Below are positions 24,196 to 35,362 of a DNA stretch of 64,000 bases, piece after piece (positions within the stretch are counted from its first letter, which is position 1; each line of letters begins with the position of its first letter). Source of the DNA: Steromphala cineraria (Eukaryota > Mollusca > Gastropoda > Trochida > Trochidae); NCBI GenBank assembly GCA_916613615.1, contig OU744724.1:19702171-19766170 (forward strand), read 5' to 3'. A program made the translations under genes and the position numbers. The notes beneath the pieces were generated by a model. That model was not told the DNA's origin. It ran no database searches and was given only the letters and a program-made list of their open reading frames with translations.

Positions 24196-24425
24196 AACTG
24201 ATAGCTATCGAATTCCGTATTAATATCCGTTGCGATATTCCAACTGTTTAAGTGAGCCTAATGAAAATATTTATCTGGCATCTTCCGAGCGTTGATCCGC
24301 AGCTTATGGCGGCACCCAGTGCGAGACAGATACCACTTGTCTTGATCTGTAGTAATAACACTCTGTGTTTGGATATCATCTGATAAAAGATTTGCCTCTA
24401 TTGTGGAACCAAGCACGGTGGTGTG
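24196..24425 (+). repeat. Dispersed module M1, copy 3
   Basis: Partner of 16130-16360: about 200 alignable bases with short gaps, same orientation. See copy 1 for shared words. It lies some 270 bp before the 34-bp tandem array. Confidence 0.75.
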
Positions 24426-24688
24426 AATATAAACCTGTGTTTATACTCCCCATCCATTCTCCATTTAAAAGCAAATACCTTTTTCCAGAATTTTTCTGAA
24501 AAGAAACAGTAATTCATTGTTTCTCACAGGATTTTTACTTCATAATGCAAATGTAACAACTCATATCCGTCAGACATATATTCCATGTATCATGTTTAAA
24601 AAATGCATAAATACCCTCTCTGCAAATTATGAACATTACCATTAACGAATATATTCTAAACTGGCACAGACAAAACATAGCTGGTGTA

Positions 24689-25130
24689 GTAAACGTCATG
24701 AACTACTGTGTTCTACAGTTCAGTAAACGTCATGAACTATTGTGTTCTACAGTTCAGTAAACGCCATGAACTATTGTGTTCTACAGTTCAGTAAACGTCA
24801 TGAACTACTGTGTTCTACAGTTCAGTAAACGTCATGAACTATTGTGTTCTACAGTTCAGTAAACGTCATGAACTACTGTGTTCTACAGTTCAGTAAACGT
24901 CATGAACTACTGTGTTCTACAGTTCAGTAAACGTCATGAACTACTGTGTTCTACAGTTCAGTAAACGTCATGAACTACTGAGTTCTACAGTTCAGTAAAC
25001 GTCATGAACTACTGTGTTCTACAGTTCAGTAAACGTCATGAACTACTGAGTTCTACAGTTCAGTAAACGTCATGAACTACTGTGTTCTACAGTTCAGTAA
25101 ACGTCATGAACTACTGTGTTCTACAGTTCT
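24689..25130 (+). repeat. 34-bp tandem array, 13 copies
   Basis: AAACGTCATGAACT starts at 24691 and repeats every 34 bp through 25099. Copies are nearly identical: an ACTACTG/ACTATTG variant, an ACGCC variant at 24759, and a GTG/GAG variant in two copies. Each unit contains AGTTCA and TGAACT as inverted hexamers 10 bp apart. Confidence 0.95.
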
Positions 25131-26828
25131 AGGCATTGTCAACAACAACTGTTAAGACAGGAAAATATCTAGGATGTATATTGACTTAAAGGACTCGTGT
25201 CATGTTGGAATAATTATTTCCGTTTTGTCTTATGAACTTCTATGCCACATAGAAATCAATGTTATGTCAACATATGCTGTGATTTATGATGTAGATACAA
25301 AAAGTAATTAACTCAAGTGTGTAAAGAATAAGAATAAAGAAACAGGTATTTATCTACCCTGATGATGATGCACATAGATGTACATTTAATAATAGTCTGG
25401 CAGGACATATTTCCAATGATACAAGCATCCTTTCAAAAAAATAATTGATATCAACTGACATTATAAGAACAGTGTTGATATCTTGCAGATGTGCCAGAAA
25501 AATAATAAATAATTAAAAAATTCGAAACAGGCTTCAATGATGTTTTGATAGAAGGTTCAACTATATTTAAAACCACAATCATTAAAATGAAACTAGTATT
25601 TTCATTTAGGTAAACATGATCTACCATTTTGAGACGTGAAGGATTTGTCAACCGTAAAAGGTCATTTTACAGAAGACAAAAAGGTTTGAAAACAATTCAA
25701 ATGCTGACAAGTTGCGTTTTCCTGCGGGAAGAAAGTATCCCTTTAGTTCCGATGATTTGTACCAAAATAATTACGATGCAAGGAAGAACGATAATCACCT
25801 CGATTATATAGTTACATTTTCATCTTGTCAAACCATGTCAAAGGTACAAATTACATAACATTTTCATATCTGCTGCACAAAAGTGTGCCTATAGTTTCCT
25901 AAAATCGTCATCTTTTGGAAATTTAAACAACAAATTGTAAGAAAATTTAACAATTGAGTTTTTGCATGTTGGACCCCTGCTGAAATATAATTATGAGTTT
26001 CATATTTAAGTACGTTTCGGCAAAAGATGGTTGTGAAAGTTACCTTAAAGTGAACACCCAATTACATCATATTTACACTTATTATGCATGTAATTAAATG
26101 TTCAGCGGCTGTACATCTGTCTTATCACTTAACACTAACATGTACCTAGGGTTTTATAGCTTACCACCGGTATAACCTCGAGTTGATATCAGTGGAAACT
26201 TGTCTACTTGACATAATGTCTAGATCCCTGCAGCTACCCGCTGTAATCAGTGTAAACAGTATCGACATAAATTGTTTCATACCTGTAAATCTGCAATCGA
26301 TATGGTATTTATACCTTTGATTAGCTTTGTTTCTCAGATATTAAGAACCAAGATGCATATTACCAAGATTTATTGTCGGGGGAAATAGTGTTAGACTGTG
26401 TTAAAGATTGTCCTTATCATTATTCATATTGATTTTACTGGCACAAAAATGATTTCTTGTTAACTGCAGCAACACTGATTGTTTGAAAGATTTTGTCTAA
26501 GCTGAACGAATTTGTCTAATATATGAAAGTGTTTTTTTAAAGAATAATCTATTGTTAAAAGAACGATTATAAAGGTTTCATTACACGTTGAAACTACTTC
26601 CCTTTTGCTACGTCATAAAAGGTAGACACGCTGGAGACACGCTTCATTGACATTAGATTCTGTTCTTAAGTCGTATTTAGGTAGGTTACCGATTTCGAAA
26701 ATTCAAAGTTGAATTTAATTCAAATTGCAAGCCCCTGTTAGTGAATCCCGAAAGTGGCCATAAACCATTTTAGCCCACCTTTAACATTCAGTCTTTTTTG
26801 TTGTAATGGTATTCGTGAAAGACCTAAT
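25131..26828. other. Intergenic stretch
   Basis: No gene is supported. The segment at 25.42-25.50 kb matches 19.16-19.24 kb. The rest is featureless AT-rich DNA. Confidence 0.45.
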
Positions 26829-26830
26829 TA

Positions 26831-28620
26831 TACCCCCGCCTTACAGCGTAAGCGGGGGTATATAGCGTTCATTCTTTCCGTCCGTCCGTCCGTCCGTCTG
26901 TCCGTCCGTCTGTCCGTCCGTCCCAAAACTTTGTGCGGAGCAGATTTCCAAAACTATGCATGCTAGCCTCATCAAACTTCATACACATGTCAACCATGAT
27001 CCCTAGTTGTGCCTTTTGAGGGTTAGAACTATTTCTGAATTTTCATTTTTGCGGTTTCCATGGAAACGTGACTAAAAAGTGACTCTTTGAGGAAGTCGTT
27101 TTGTGCGGAGCATATCTCCAAAACTATGCATGCTAGCTTCATCAAACTTCATACAGATGTCAACCATGATCCCTAGTTGTGCCTTTTGAGGGTTAGAACT
27201 ATTTCTGAATTTTCATTTTTGCGGTTTCCATGAAAACGTGACTAAAAAGTGACTCTTTGAGGAAGTCGTTTTGTGCGGAGCATATCTCCAAAACTATGCA
27301 TGCTAGCTTCATCAAACTGCATACAGATGTCAACCATGATCCCTAGTTGTGCCTTTTGAGGGTTAGAACTATTTCTGAATTTTCATTTTTGCGGTTTCCA
27401 TGAAAACGTGACTAAAAAGTGACTCTTTGAGGAAGTCGTTTTGTGCGGAGCATATCTCCAAAACTATGCATGCTAGCTTCATCAAACTGCATACAGATGT
27501 CAACCATGATCCCTAGTTGTGCCTTTTGAGGGTTAGAACTATTTCTGAATTTTCATTTTTGCGGTTTCCATGAAAACGTGACTAAAAAGTGACTCTTTGA
27601 GGAAGTCGTTTTGTGCGGAGCAGATCTCCAAAACTATGCATGCTAGCTTCATCAAACTTCATACACATGTCAACCATGATCCCTAGTTGTGCCTTTTGAG
27701 GGTTAGACCAACAAATTCTTTTAATTTTTGGCGGTTTCCATGGAAACATGACTAAAACAGTGACTCTATGACCAAGTTCTTTGTCCGGAGCATATCTCCC
27801 AAACTATTCATGCTAGCTTCACCAAACTTCATACACTTATCAACCATGATCCCTAGTTGTGCCTTTTAAGGGTTAGACCAACAAATTATTTTTATTTTTT
27901 GCGGTTTCCATGGAAACATGACTGAAACAGTGACTCTTCGACCAAGTATTTAGTTTGGGAGCATATCTCCCAAACTATTCATGCTAGTTTCACCAAACTT
28001 CATACACTTATCAATCAGGATCCCTTGAGGTGCCTTTTAAGGGTTAGACCAACAAATTATTTTTATTTTTGGCGGTTTCCATGGAAACATGAATAAAACA
28101 GTGACTCTTCGACCAAGTCTTTTGTCCGAAGCATATCTCCCAAACTATTCATGCTAGCTTCACCAAACTTCATACACTTATCAACCATGATCACTAGATG
28201 TGCCATTTGAGGATTAGACCATCACATTTTTTTAATTTTTGGAAACATGACGAAAACAGTGATTCTATGATAAATTACTTTGTCCTGAACATATTTCATG
28301 AAATATACATCTAAGCTTACAAACTTACAAAGTGACTCAACAAAAATAATTTTGTCCTCAGTGCATCTCGTAGAATATTCATGATAACTACCTCAAATTT
28401 GAAACAAAGATCAACCATTATCTCTAGATGTACCCTTTTAATTGTAAAACCTATTAATGAATTCGGTATTTGGGTTTAAGTTGAAAGAAGCCTTATGCAA
28501 TGACTTACTGTATAGTCAACTATCATACTTTAACCAATATTAATCAGTTTTACTATTTGAAATTCTTTGAACAAAGTGGGGAGCGGGGGTATGTGAGCTT
28601 TGCTCGCTTCTTCACTTGTT
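26831..28620 (+). mobile_element. Pearl-like non-autonomous element 2
   Basis: The hairpin TACCCCCGC ... GCGGGGGTA (26831-26860) is followed by (CCGT)n at about 26878-26922, a tandem core with a 170-bp period, and the inverse motif GCGGGGGTA at 28583-28591. It ends with the small hairpin GAGC-TTT-GCTC and CTTGTT at 28615-28620. Core starts (TTGTGCGGAG or variants) fall at 26931, 27101, 27271, 27441, 27611, 27781, 27951 and about 28122, then two decayed units. Layout equals element 1, but the core monomer is unrelated in sequence. No protein is encoded. Confidence 0.8.
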
Positions 28621-28672
28621 TCTACTGCACTTTGCATTGTTAATAAACTTAAAATGATTTTTTGAATTAACA

Positions 28673-28703
<31 letters not shown>

Positions 28704-28717
28704 GCTACTACTACTAC
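28673..28717 (+). repeat. (CTA)n trinucleotide microsatellite
   Basis: About fifteen CTA units with one CTG interruption. Confidence 0.95.
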
Positions 28718-31525
28718 AAGTTTAAGAGGTATTTAATGGTAGCATCTAAAAAGAGCATTTTAAATGCAATGATGATAATAATGAATACTTTTTACAAAAA
28801 TGTATAAAGGCTCAGGAAATCACAGGTTGTGTTTTGGGTTTTTTCCCTGTAAAATTAATCACAATTCTTTTCTTGAATTCAGATAGAAAATCAAATACAT
28901 CATGGAACTTATAAATATAGAAGCACCGGCTTGACATTTGTTCAAAGGATGAGAGGGATGGTGCCAATGGGAGATACGATGCTCAAAATGTGACAAGAAG
29001 TTAGAAAAAAAGGAACAAGTCTTGTAGCAAGTAAAAAGAATAATCTTTGATCATATTTTTTTGGGTGAACAAATTCATTTTTATTTTTTTTGACACTCTT
29101 TGCCACGATATGTCATAAATGCAGAAGTAGCCTATTGAGGATTTTTTAAAGCGACCTGGAAATTTTAATTTTTTTAAATTTAAAAATGTTAATCAAGTTA
29201 CTGAAAAGTTTTTGTCGGAGCAATAGAGAGTTATAAATTTGCTTATTCATATATAAACGCTTCAATGCAAAAAATCATATGTGGCATTAACAAATGTATG
29301 AGAAAGTATTTAGTTTTTTTTAAATCGCATGTAATCATGATACTCCTATGCCATAGATCAAGGGACACGCCAGATGATCACACCGACTCAAGGGAAATCA
29401 TTTGGATCGCATGAAGAATTAATATATTTGACGCTGCTGCAATTATAGAAAAACGTTTCTGTTTTAATGTACACTCAGATATCTCCTCCTTTATCATATT
29501 ATAGACATGCTCAGGCTTATATCTTTTTAGGGTCTAGCTGACAGACAGATCTACATGTGAATTATTGTTCAACTATCAAAAAATGGTTATTATGTTATGG
29601 AGCAACAACCCACATGATGCAGTATGGATGACCTACGATGTATTATATTGAATACAAGATTAATCCAAAGCACAATCATATTGTGCCTCGGATTGGGAAA
29701 GAAAACTGTGATTGATGAACAAATGATGATATTTCTCCTCAGTCAGATTCACCCAGGAGAAATAAATAGCAATGTTGATACGTGATTAGTGTGGTCTTTG
29801 ATATCTCTGTTTTTGTATGCAGAGCGTAAGGCGATTATATTTATAAATTGGACAAAGGCCTGTGATGAATATAAAGGTCAATCAGTTATTGGAGAAAAGA
29901 ACATTATTTGAACACTTTGCATAATTAACTTTTCAAATGTCAGTGTTTGCACAAACAGTTCAATGATTGGGGTTTACATTATTTATTCAATATTGACAAT
30001 AACGTCCAAGAACACAGACACGTTCTTCTGTAAACTATTACTAATGGTAATGACATTATGTATATTGTTGCATCTGCTTTTTAAACGTGACACAAGTAAA
30101 ATACTATGAATTGGGGATTGGCCACAGAACTTAAACATTTTGATCTAACGAAACAAGACCGAATATGTCAAAAGTTTACCCCAATGTACAGTTCTTGTTT
30201 TCAGTTATGGTATCCTAAAGAAAATATTTGTGTACATAAGGCATTTCACCGAACGAAAGTTTCATGAAAAAATTAATTTAAATATTTACAAACCATCCCC
30301 CACCCCCTACGTTTTCAGTATATACAATTTCACTATGGTTGCTGAAATAAACCTGATAATTTGCAATTATGCCTTTGATTTTCATCCAATATTCTGAGTA
30401 ATTTAAGCTTGAGCCATTTGTAGTATAATGTATTGAGCCAATAACAGAACATTGGACATTCACTTCAAATAAATATCCGCTTCCTCTTGGCATTGACTTT
30501 GAAAATCTGTGTGAATTCTTGAATTCTAAAGACCTGACATACTGAGTTCATATGTTCCTCTGGATACTCAGTTCACATAGGAATTTAAAAGGGGGATGGG
30601 GTAGGTATTAAAGTAACTCAATTTTAACTGCATGTCAGTAATTGTACGTTTCACACATGTTTAAAGTAAATCGTTGAAGTTCTTCAACAGATATAGTTCG
30701 GAATAATTATGAGCGTTGAACAGTTACATATAATCAATTCCAAAAATCGTTCCTTATGACATACACGTTTCCCAGTACAGATGCAATTGCATAAGAGATG
30801 TTCATGAGTTATGGAATCACAGTCAGAACCGTTATCAATCTACTGTTCCTGAATCAATAACAGCTTCACAACTGATATCAGGACATTATGTATATTTAAC
30901 TGGGACAAGGTGAATACATGCTTCCTTGTAATACCCCATTGCAAAGTTTTGACGTCGGAGCTTACTTACATTTATTAAAATCGGGCACCAATCGTATGAT
31001 TGTTAACTCATAGTCTTTATAGAATATATGTAATGCATTATTATCAAGAATGACAGGTAATTATTTGTGTTACCATTATCTATCAGAATAACATGAGAAT
31101 ATACACTGAGACTATAAATTGGGTTTTATTCGACTTTTTTCACCCGTTTTCAGGAGAATACCGCCGAAATTCATAGAGGAGAAGGTTCTTATAATAGCAC
31201 AAATACCAAAACATATCATGTATTGAGTCTTGATTTAACAGCGAATCTTTGATTCAATTGTCGGAATGGTGACTGCCTGTATAGCTTCAAAGACCACAGA
31301 TTTGTTTTCGCCAGGATTAATTCAGGCAGTTTCGTTTTAAATCCTAAATAGTCATTGTCCGATTTCAGAAATTCAAAATCTAGATAATGTCAGTAAATTG
31401 CACTCCTCTTTTAAAAAAAACCGAACGTTTCCATAGGGCATATGGTCGACAATCACGAAGGCGTCTATTCTGAACCTTTGATTTCTAACGTTTGATAAAG
31501 GAAAGCTTTTTATAGTATTATGTAA
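28718..31525. other. Intergenic stretch
   Basis: No gene was recognised. 29788-29850 carries a copy of module M2 (see 50937-51080). About 50 bp near 30.77-30.82 kb (TTTCCCAGTACAGATGCA) resemble 34.10-34.15 kb. Confidence 0.4.
29788..29850 (+). repeat. Module M2, fourth and shortest copy
   Basis: TTTTTGTATGCAG followed by AGCGTAAGGCGATTATA matches CTGTTTGCAG + AGCTTAAGGCGACTATA at about 50970-51000. All copies are in the same orientation. Confidence 0.5.
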
Positions 31526-31637
31526 AGAATAGACTCCGAAAACTCGTCATTAGTTGTGCACGAGGTTTAGTCTGAGGGCGTTAGCCCGAAGACTGAACCT
31601 TGTGCGCAACTAATGACGAGTTTGAGGAGACTATTCT
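31526..31637. mobile_element. Hairpin foldback element
   Basis: Left arm AGAATAGACTCC ... ACTCGTCATTAGTTGTGC and right arm GCGCAACTAATGACGAGT ... GGAGACTATTCT pair over about 48 bp with few mismatches. The tip is GGGC-GTTA-GCCC flanked by AGTCT/AGACT. GC-richer DNA with two CACGTG sites follows to about 31.8 kb. Confidence 0.8.
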
Positions 31638-34344
31638 ACTTAAACCTAAATTCGAAACCGGTTTGAGTCAACGCACAACTTGCACGTGAATCTCGCAACA
31701 CACGTCCCTGTTTACTATTGACGAGTTTTTACCTAATGACGATTTATAAAAAGAAATCACGTGAGCTCAATGTCATTTTCAACAGCTACGCTCAAGGAAC
31801 AACACCGTAACTGAAATGCCCCGCAAGAAAAATCATGTTATGCCATAAATGTGACATTTGTAAGTTGATGTTGGTTTCATTTTACTTATGTAATTTTGTT
31901 GTTTTACTACTATTCACTACTAACAGAATATATTAAATAGAAGACTCTATACGCAATTCTAAAAAGTAGACGTACAATTGACAATTTTCCTATTTTAAAA
32001 CAACAAAAGCTTAAATAGGAATTGTAAATCATTACGAAAGATAATCATGGATCAACGAATAAGTTGAACGGCTACATGTGTTGAAATAACAAATTTGGTT
32101 CAAACAAAGGCCTAGTGATGCATAGCATATATAATAATTCTCCACAAATTAGCATATTTGCCACACATTTAGAGACATGATTTAGTCCATGTCAATAGAG
32201 ATTAAACAAACCTTCAAAGCAATTTGCACGGGGTGCACGTGCGTTGTCACAGCAACTGTGAAATTGACAAATGTGAAAATGCAACATACGAACATGACTT
32301 TTTAAAATCAATGTATGTTTTAATGTCAACAGATGTATAATTATTAGAGAACATATAATAAATAAATAGTGTACAGTTTGCGTGACTGTATTGAGATTAA
32401 CAGCTAATCAACATTATATTTAAAATTATTACAAGGTGTCAAAAAAGGCGATTTACTCTCCTGTCAGTCTTTCCAAAACATCTTACTGAAAAAAATGACT
32501 ATAAAGCATTAAAATTGCAAATCGGTACCATGTTAAGAAGATATATTTCAATGTATTTCATCATGTTTTATAGAGTTAATTCCCTTTTTTCTATTGCATT
32601 TTGCTTTTCACTCCGTAAACCGTTGTGGGATAAAGGACCCGAGGAAAGATTTGAGAGGCATTGTTGAGCGATTAAAATGCTCAATATAATATATTTTACA
32701 TGAAGAGTTGAATTTTCTGAGGTGTTATCCTTTTTAAGACGTTTATGATTTTATTGCTCTTATGCTTAATACTAAACAGGTTTCATTTTTAAAAGCCATC
32801 AAAATCTTTATGAAACACCCGTATTTTATCTTTATTTCGCATTGTGTTGTAGATTTAAACCAACACTACTGAAGTAGTAGAAAATAGCTAAAAAATTCAG
32901 AAAGAAACCACAGCAAATTGCATGCCATATGTACAAAAATAAACATCCGAGGATATAAGGTTTTTCGTTTTCTTCTTTGGAACCGAATTTCTAAGTTGTC
33001 TCCATTTCTTTTTAGAAAACTAAAATACAAAGTGCACTTATACATTTGATGATAAGGCAACATTGATAGTTTCGTGAAACAAGGTATTACAGATTAAGGT
33101 TTCTTCTGTTTTTGAAACAAAGTGTTCACGGACGGACAGACAGACTGCTTGAGGGACAGATGCAGTATAAAACTTCATCTACATGTATATAATTCAATAA
33201 CTTTAAAAAGACAAATTTTAGAAGATGTAATAGATATTGGCAAAGTAATTTGCTCAAGACTACATTCTCTAGTTATTCTGATTTGATATTTACAGACCCT
33301 CAGGCGTGACAGGAACGCACCGCTTGATAATTGTGTCTGCATGAGTTTGGTCATTGAAACTTATTATAAACTTTTATTACATCGACTGATTGATTCTTTT
33401 AAGGAATTGTATTAATGTCACAACTTCTGGTAGATATTATCCCTTCAACTTGTGATGCTCTTCAATTGTGGAGATGCAATGTGACTGAGCACACTCTAAC
33501 ATGATACAACCCATCGACAAAATCAATTGATTATCTGTAAGTAAGGAGTAAGGACAATTTAATGTATCTATATCCTGTTTTGATTATGCATGTGTTGAAA
33601 CTGAACGCGGTTCCAGACATAGGCTGATGTAGCAGGATGATGACAATATATCGAGGACACTGTAATCAAAACAAGTTGTTGTTCATGTTTTGTGCAAGAA
33701 ACTTCTTGTGTTCAAGTTTGTAACTATGATAAGAAATATCACATATAAGCACTTACCTGGCACGAATATATAAAGAAAAAAATCAATAATTGATTTGAAA
33801 TTCCTATAGAATATACACAAAACGTGTATCAAAATGATCATACTTCTCATATTTATTGTAATTAGCAGCTAAACCTACAGTCTTTTGAGTTTGTATGTGA
33901 TTCAAACGTAATTTCGAATTCGATACCTTGATATTATTCGGAGCCGAACGCATCAGCTACATTGTAAGAAAAAATAGCTTAACCGCACACAAGAGAAAAC
34001 TCTTTTCATAATTCATACGTTATTATTAAAAAGGACACGAAAACGTTATCTCTTTGACAAGATCAGATAATTAAACCTAAACAGTGTTCACCTGGCATGT
34101 ATGTTTCCCGTTATAGATGCAGTTGCGTGAGAGATGTTCTTTAGATGTTCGCCAGTTGTTACTTTCTTTCTACAATATGATATGAGGCTATTATCATACA
34201 GGTTATTTCATGATTGCTTAACCAATGCTTTGTTTATAATAATATAATAATCTGTCTCACTCAGCAAAAACAAATACCTTGGACTGAAAGAAGTATTACA
34301 CTTGCTTGCAATAGTTTGCTTAATTACTTGTTAAATTTGTGTAT
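31638..34344. other. Intergenic stretch
   Basis: No gene is supported. It holds the short similarities noted to 17.27 kb and 30.77 kb, and a small GGACGGACAGACAGACTG tract near 33.13 kb. Confidence 0.4.
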
Positions 34345-35166
34345 ATATAAGTACAATCTAAATAAATTTAGATCAACAGATATTTTATTTTGTCATACTG
34401 TTGATCTAAGATTGACCAGTGTGAGAGGTCGTCCCGGTGACCTTTCGTATGCAAATAAGGAATTCGCGATTTGATCAATCAAATTCGACGTCACAAACAG
34501 TTCCTAGTCGCTCATTCAAGGTGTGAACGGAAGAAACATATAATAGTTTATGGCTGTTCTCAATAATAGTGTGCCTTGAGAAAAATAAATCTTGTTTTTG
34601 ATACTGATAAGAAAAATATCGGTAGGTTGATTTTATTTTGGTTGTATGAAATATATTTAGTTTTATGATTGACAAAAAATCAATATTGTTTTAATTATTT
34701 GGATGGAAATGAAAGAAATTAGTACAAACGAATTTGATCAAAAGGAGTTACCTCCCCTTGCATGAGGATTTTCGTAAATATTGACATTTATCATGCTCTA
34801 ACTTTATGATTATTATTCGCAACGTTAGTATCTGTGCGATGTTCAATCATCATTTGTCATTGACAACTAGCAAATACGCTAAATCATTTTAAAAAGAAAA
34901 AATATAATCTATTAATACATCCAAGCAATCGGATAATTCATCGCTCTACTCCGCTCCAAATGACAGAGCTCCGAACATCATCCATTTCAAAAGATGTGCT
35001 GCTGAGTTGTTTTAACTTCCAGCGAGCTAGGGCAACTTTTCTGATTGGCCGAGAGGCTGATTTCAGAGGTCAGCGGGATGACCCGCCTTACGGGCCAATC
35101 TTAGATCAACATGTATGACCAAATACAAAACCTGTTGATCTAAATTTATTTAGATTGATATAAGTA
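34345..35166. mobile_element. Long-TIR element with perfect 9-bp target duplication (Mutator-like MITE)
   Basis: The element occupies 34354-35157 (804 bp) and is flanked on both sides by ATATAAGTA (34345-34353 and 35158-35166). It begins CAATCTAAATAAATTTAG and ends with the exact inverse; the outer 26 bp are a perfect TIR and similarity extends to about 88 bp, including GATTGRCC and GTCCCGGTGACC-type blocks. The TIR itself contains an inverted pair, TAGATCAACAG and CTGTTGATCTA. A 9-bp duplication with long TIRs is typical of Mutator-like elements. There is no transposase and the interior is non-coding. Confidence 0.85.
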
Positions 35167-35269
35167 AATCGTTTCATTCAATCAGTATTCTATTCTAAAA
35201 GAGAGATCTTCTCATAAAGCAATTAGTAAAACCTTAGGTATTGTAGTAGAATGTTGTTTTACGTAACTA

Positions 35270-35362
35270 TGTATTAGTTAACGTTCATGTACTATACTGT
35301 AACTCTTTTGTATATGAGCCAGAGGCCTTTCATACAATAAACATCTTTGACTGACTATTCTC
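35270..35362 (+). mobile_element. Possible 3' end of a non-LTR retrotransposon
   Basis: GAGCCAGAGGCCTTTCATAC is followed by AATAAA and CATCTTTGACTGACT, a form seen at the 3' tails of LINE-type elements and of genes. No reverse transcriptase remains upstream, because the Mutator-like element ends about 100 bp before it. Low confidence. Confidence 0.3.

Noticed and set aside
26754..26966. Open frame over the (CCGT)n tract
   Set aside because: It encodes only an RPSVR/LSVR-type peptide from the microsatellite of pearl-like element 2.
29610..29640. Reverse transcriptase catalytic box (x-MDD)
   Set aside because: One frame reads SMDD, but there is no surrounding palm-domain sequence and stops are close by.
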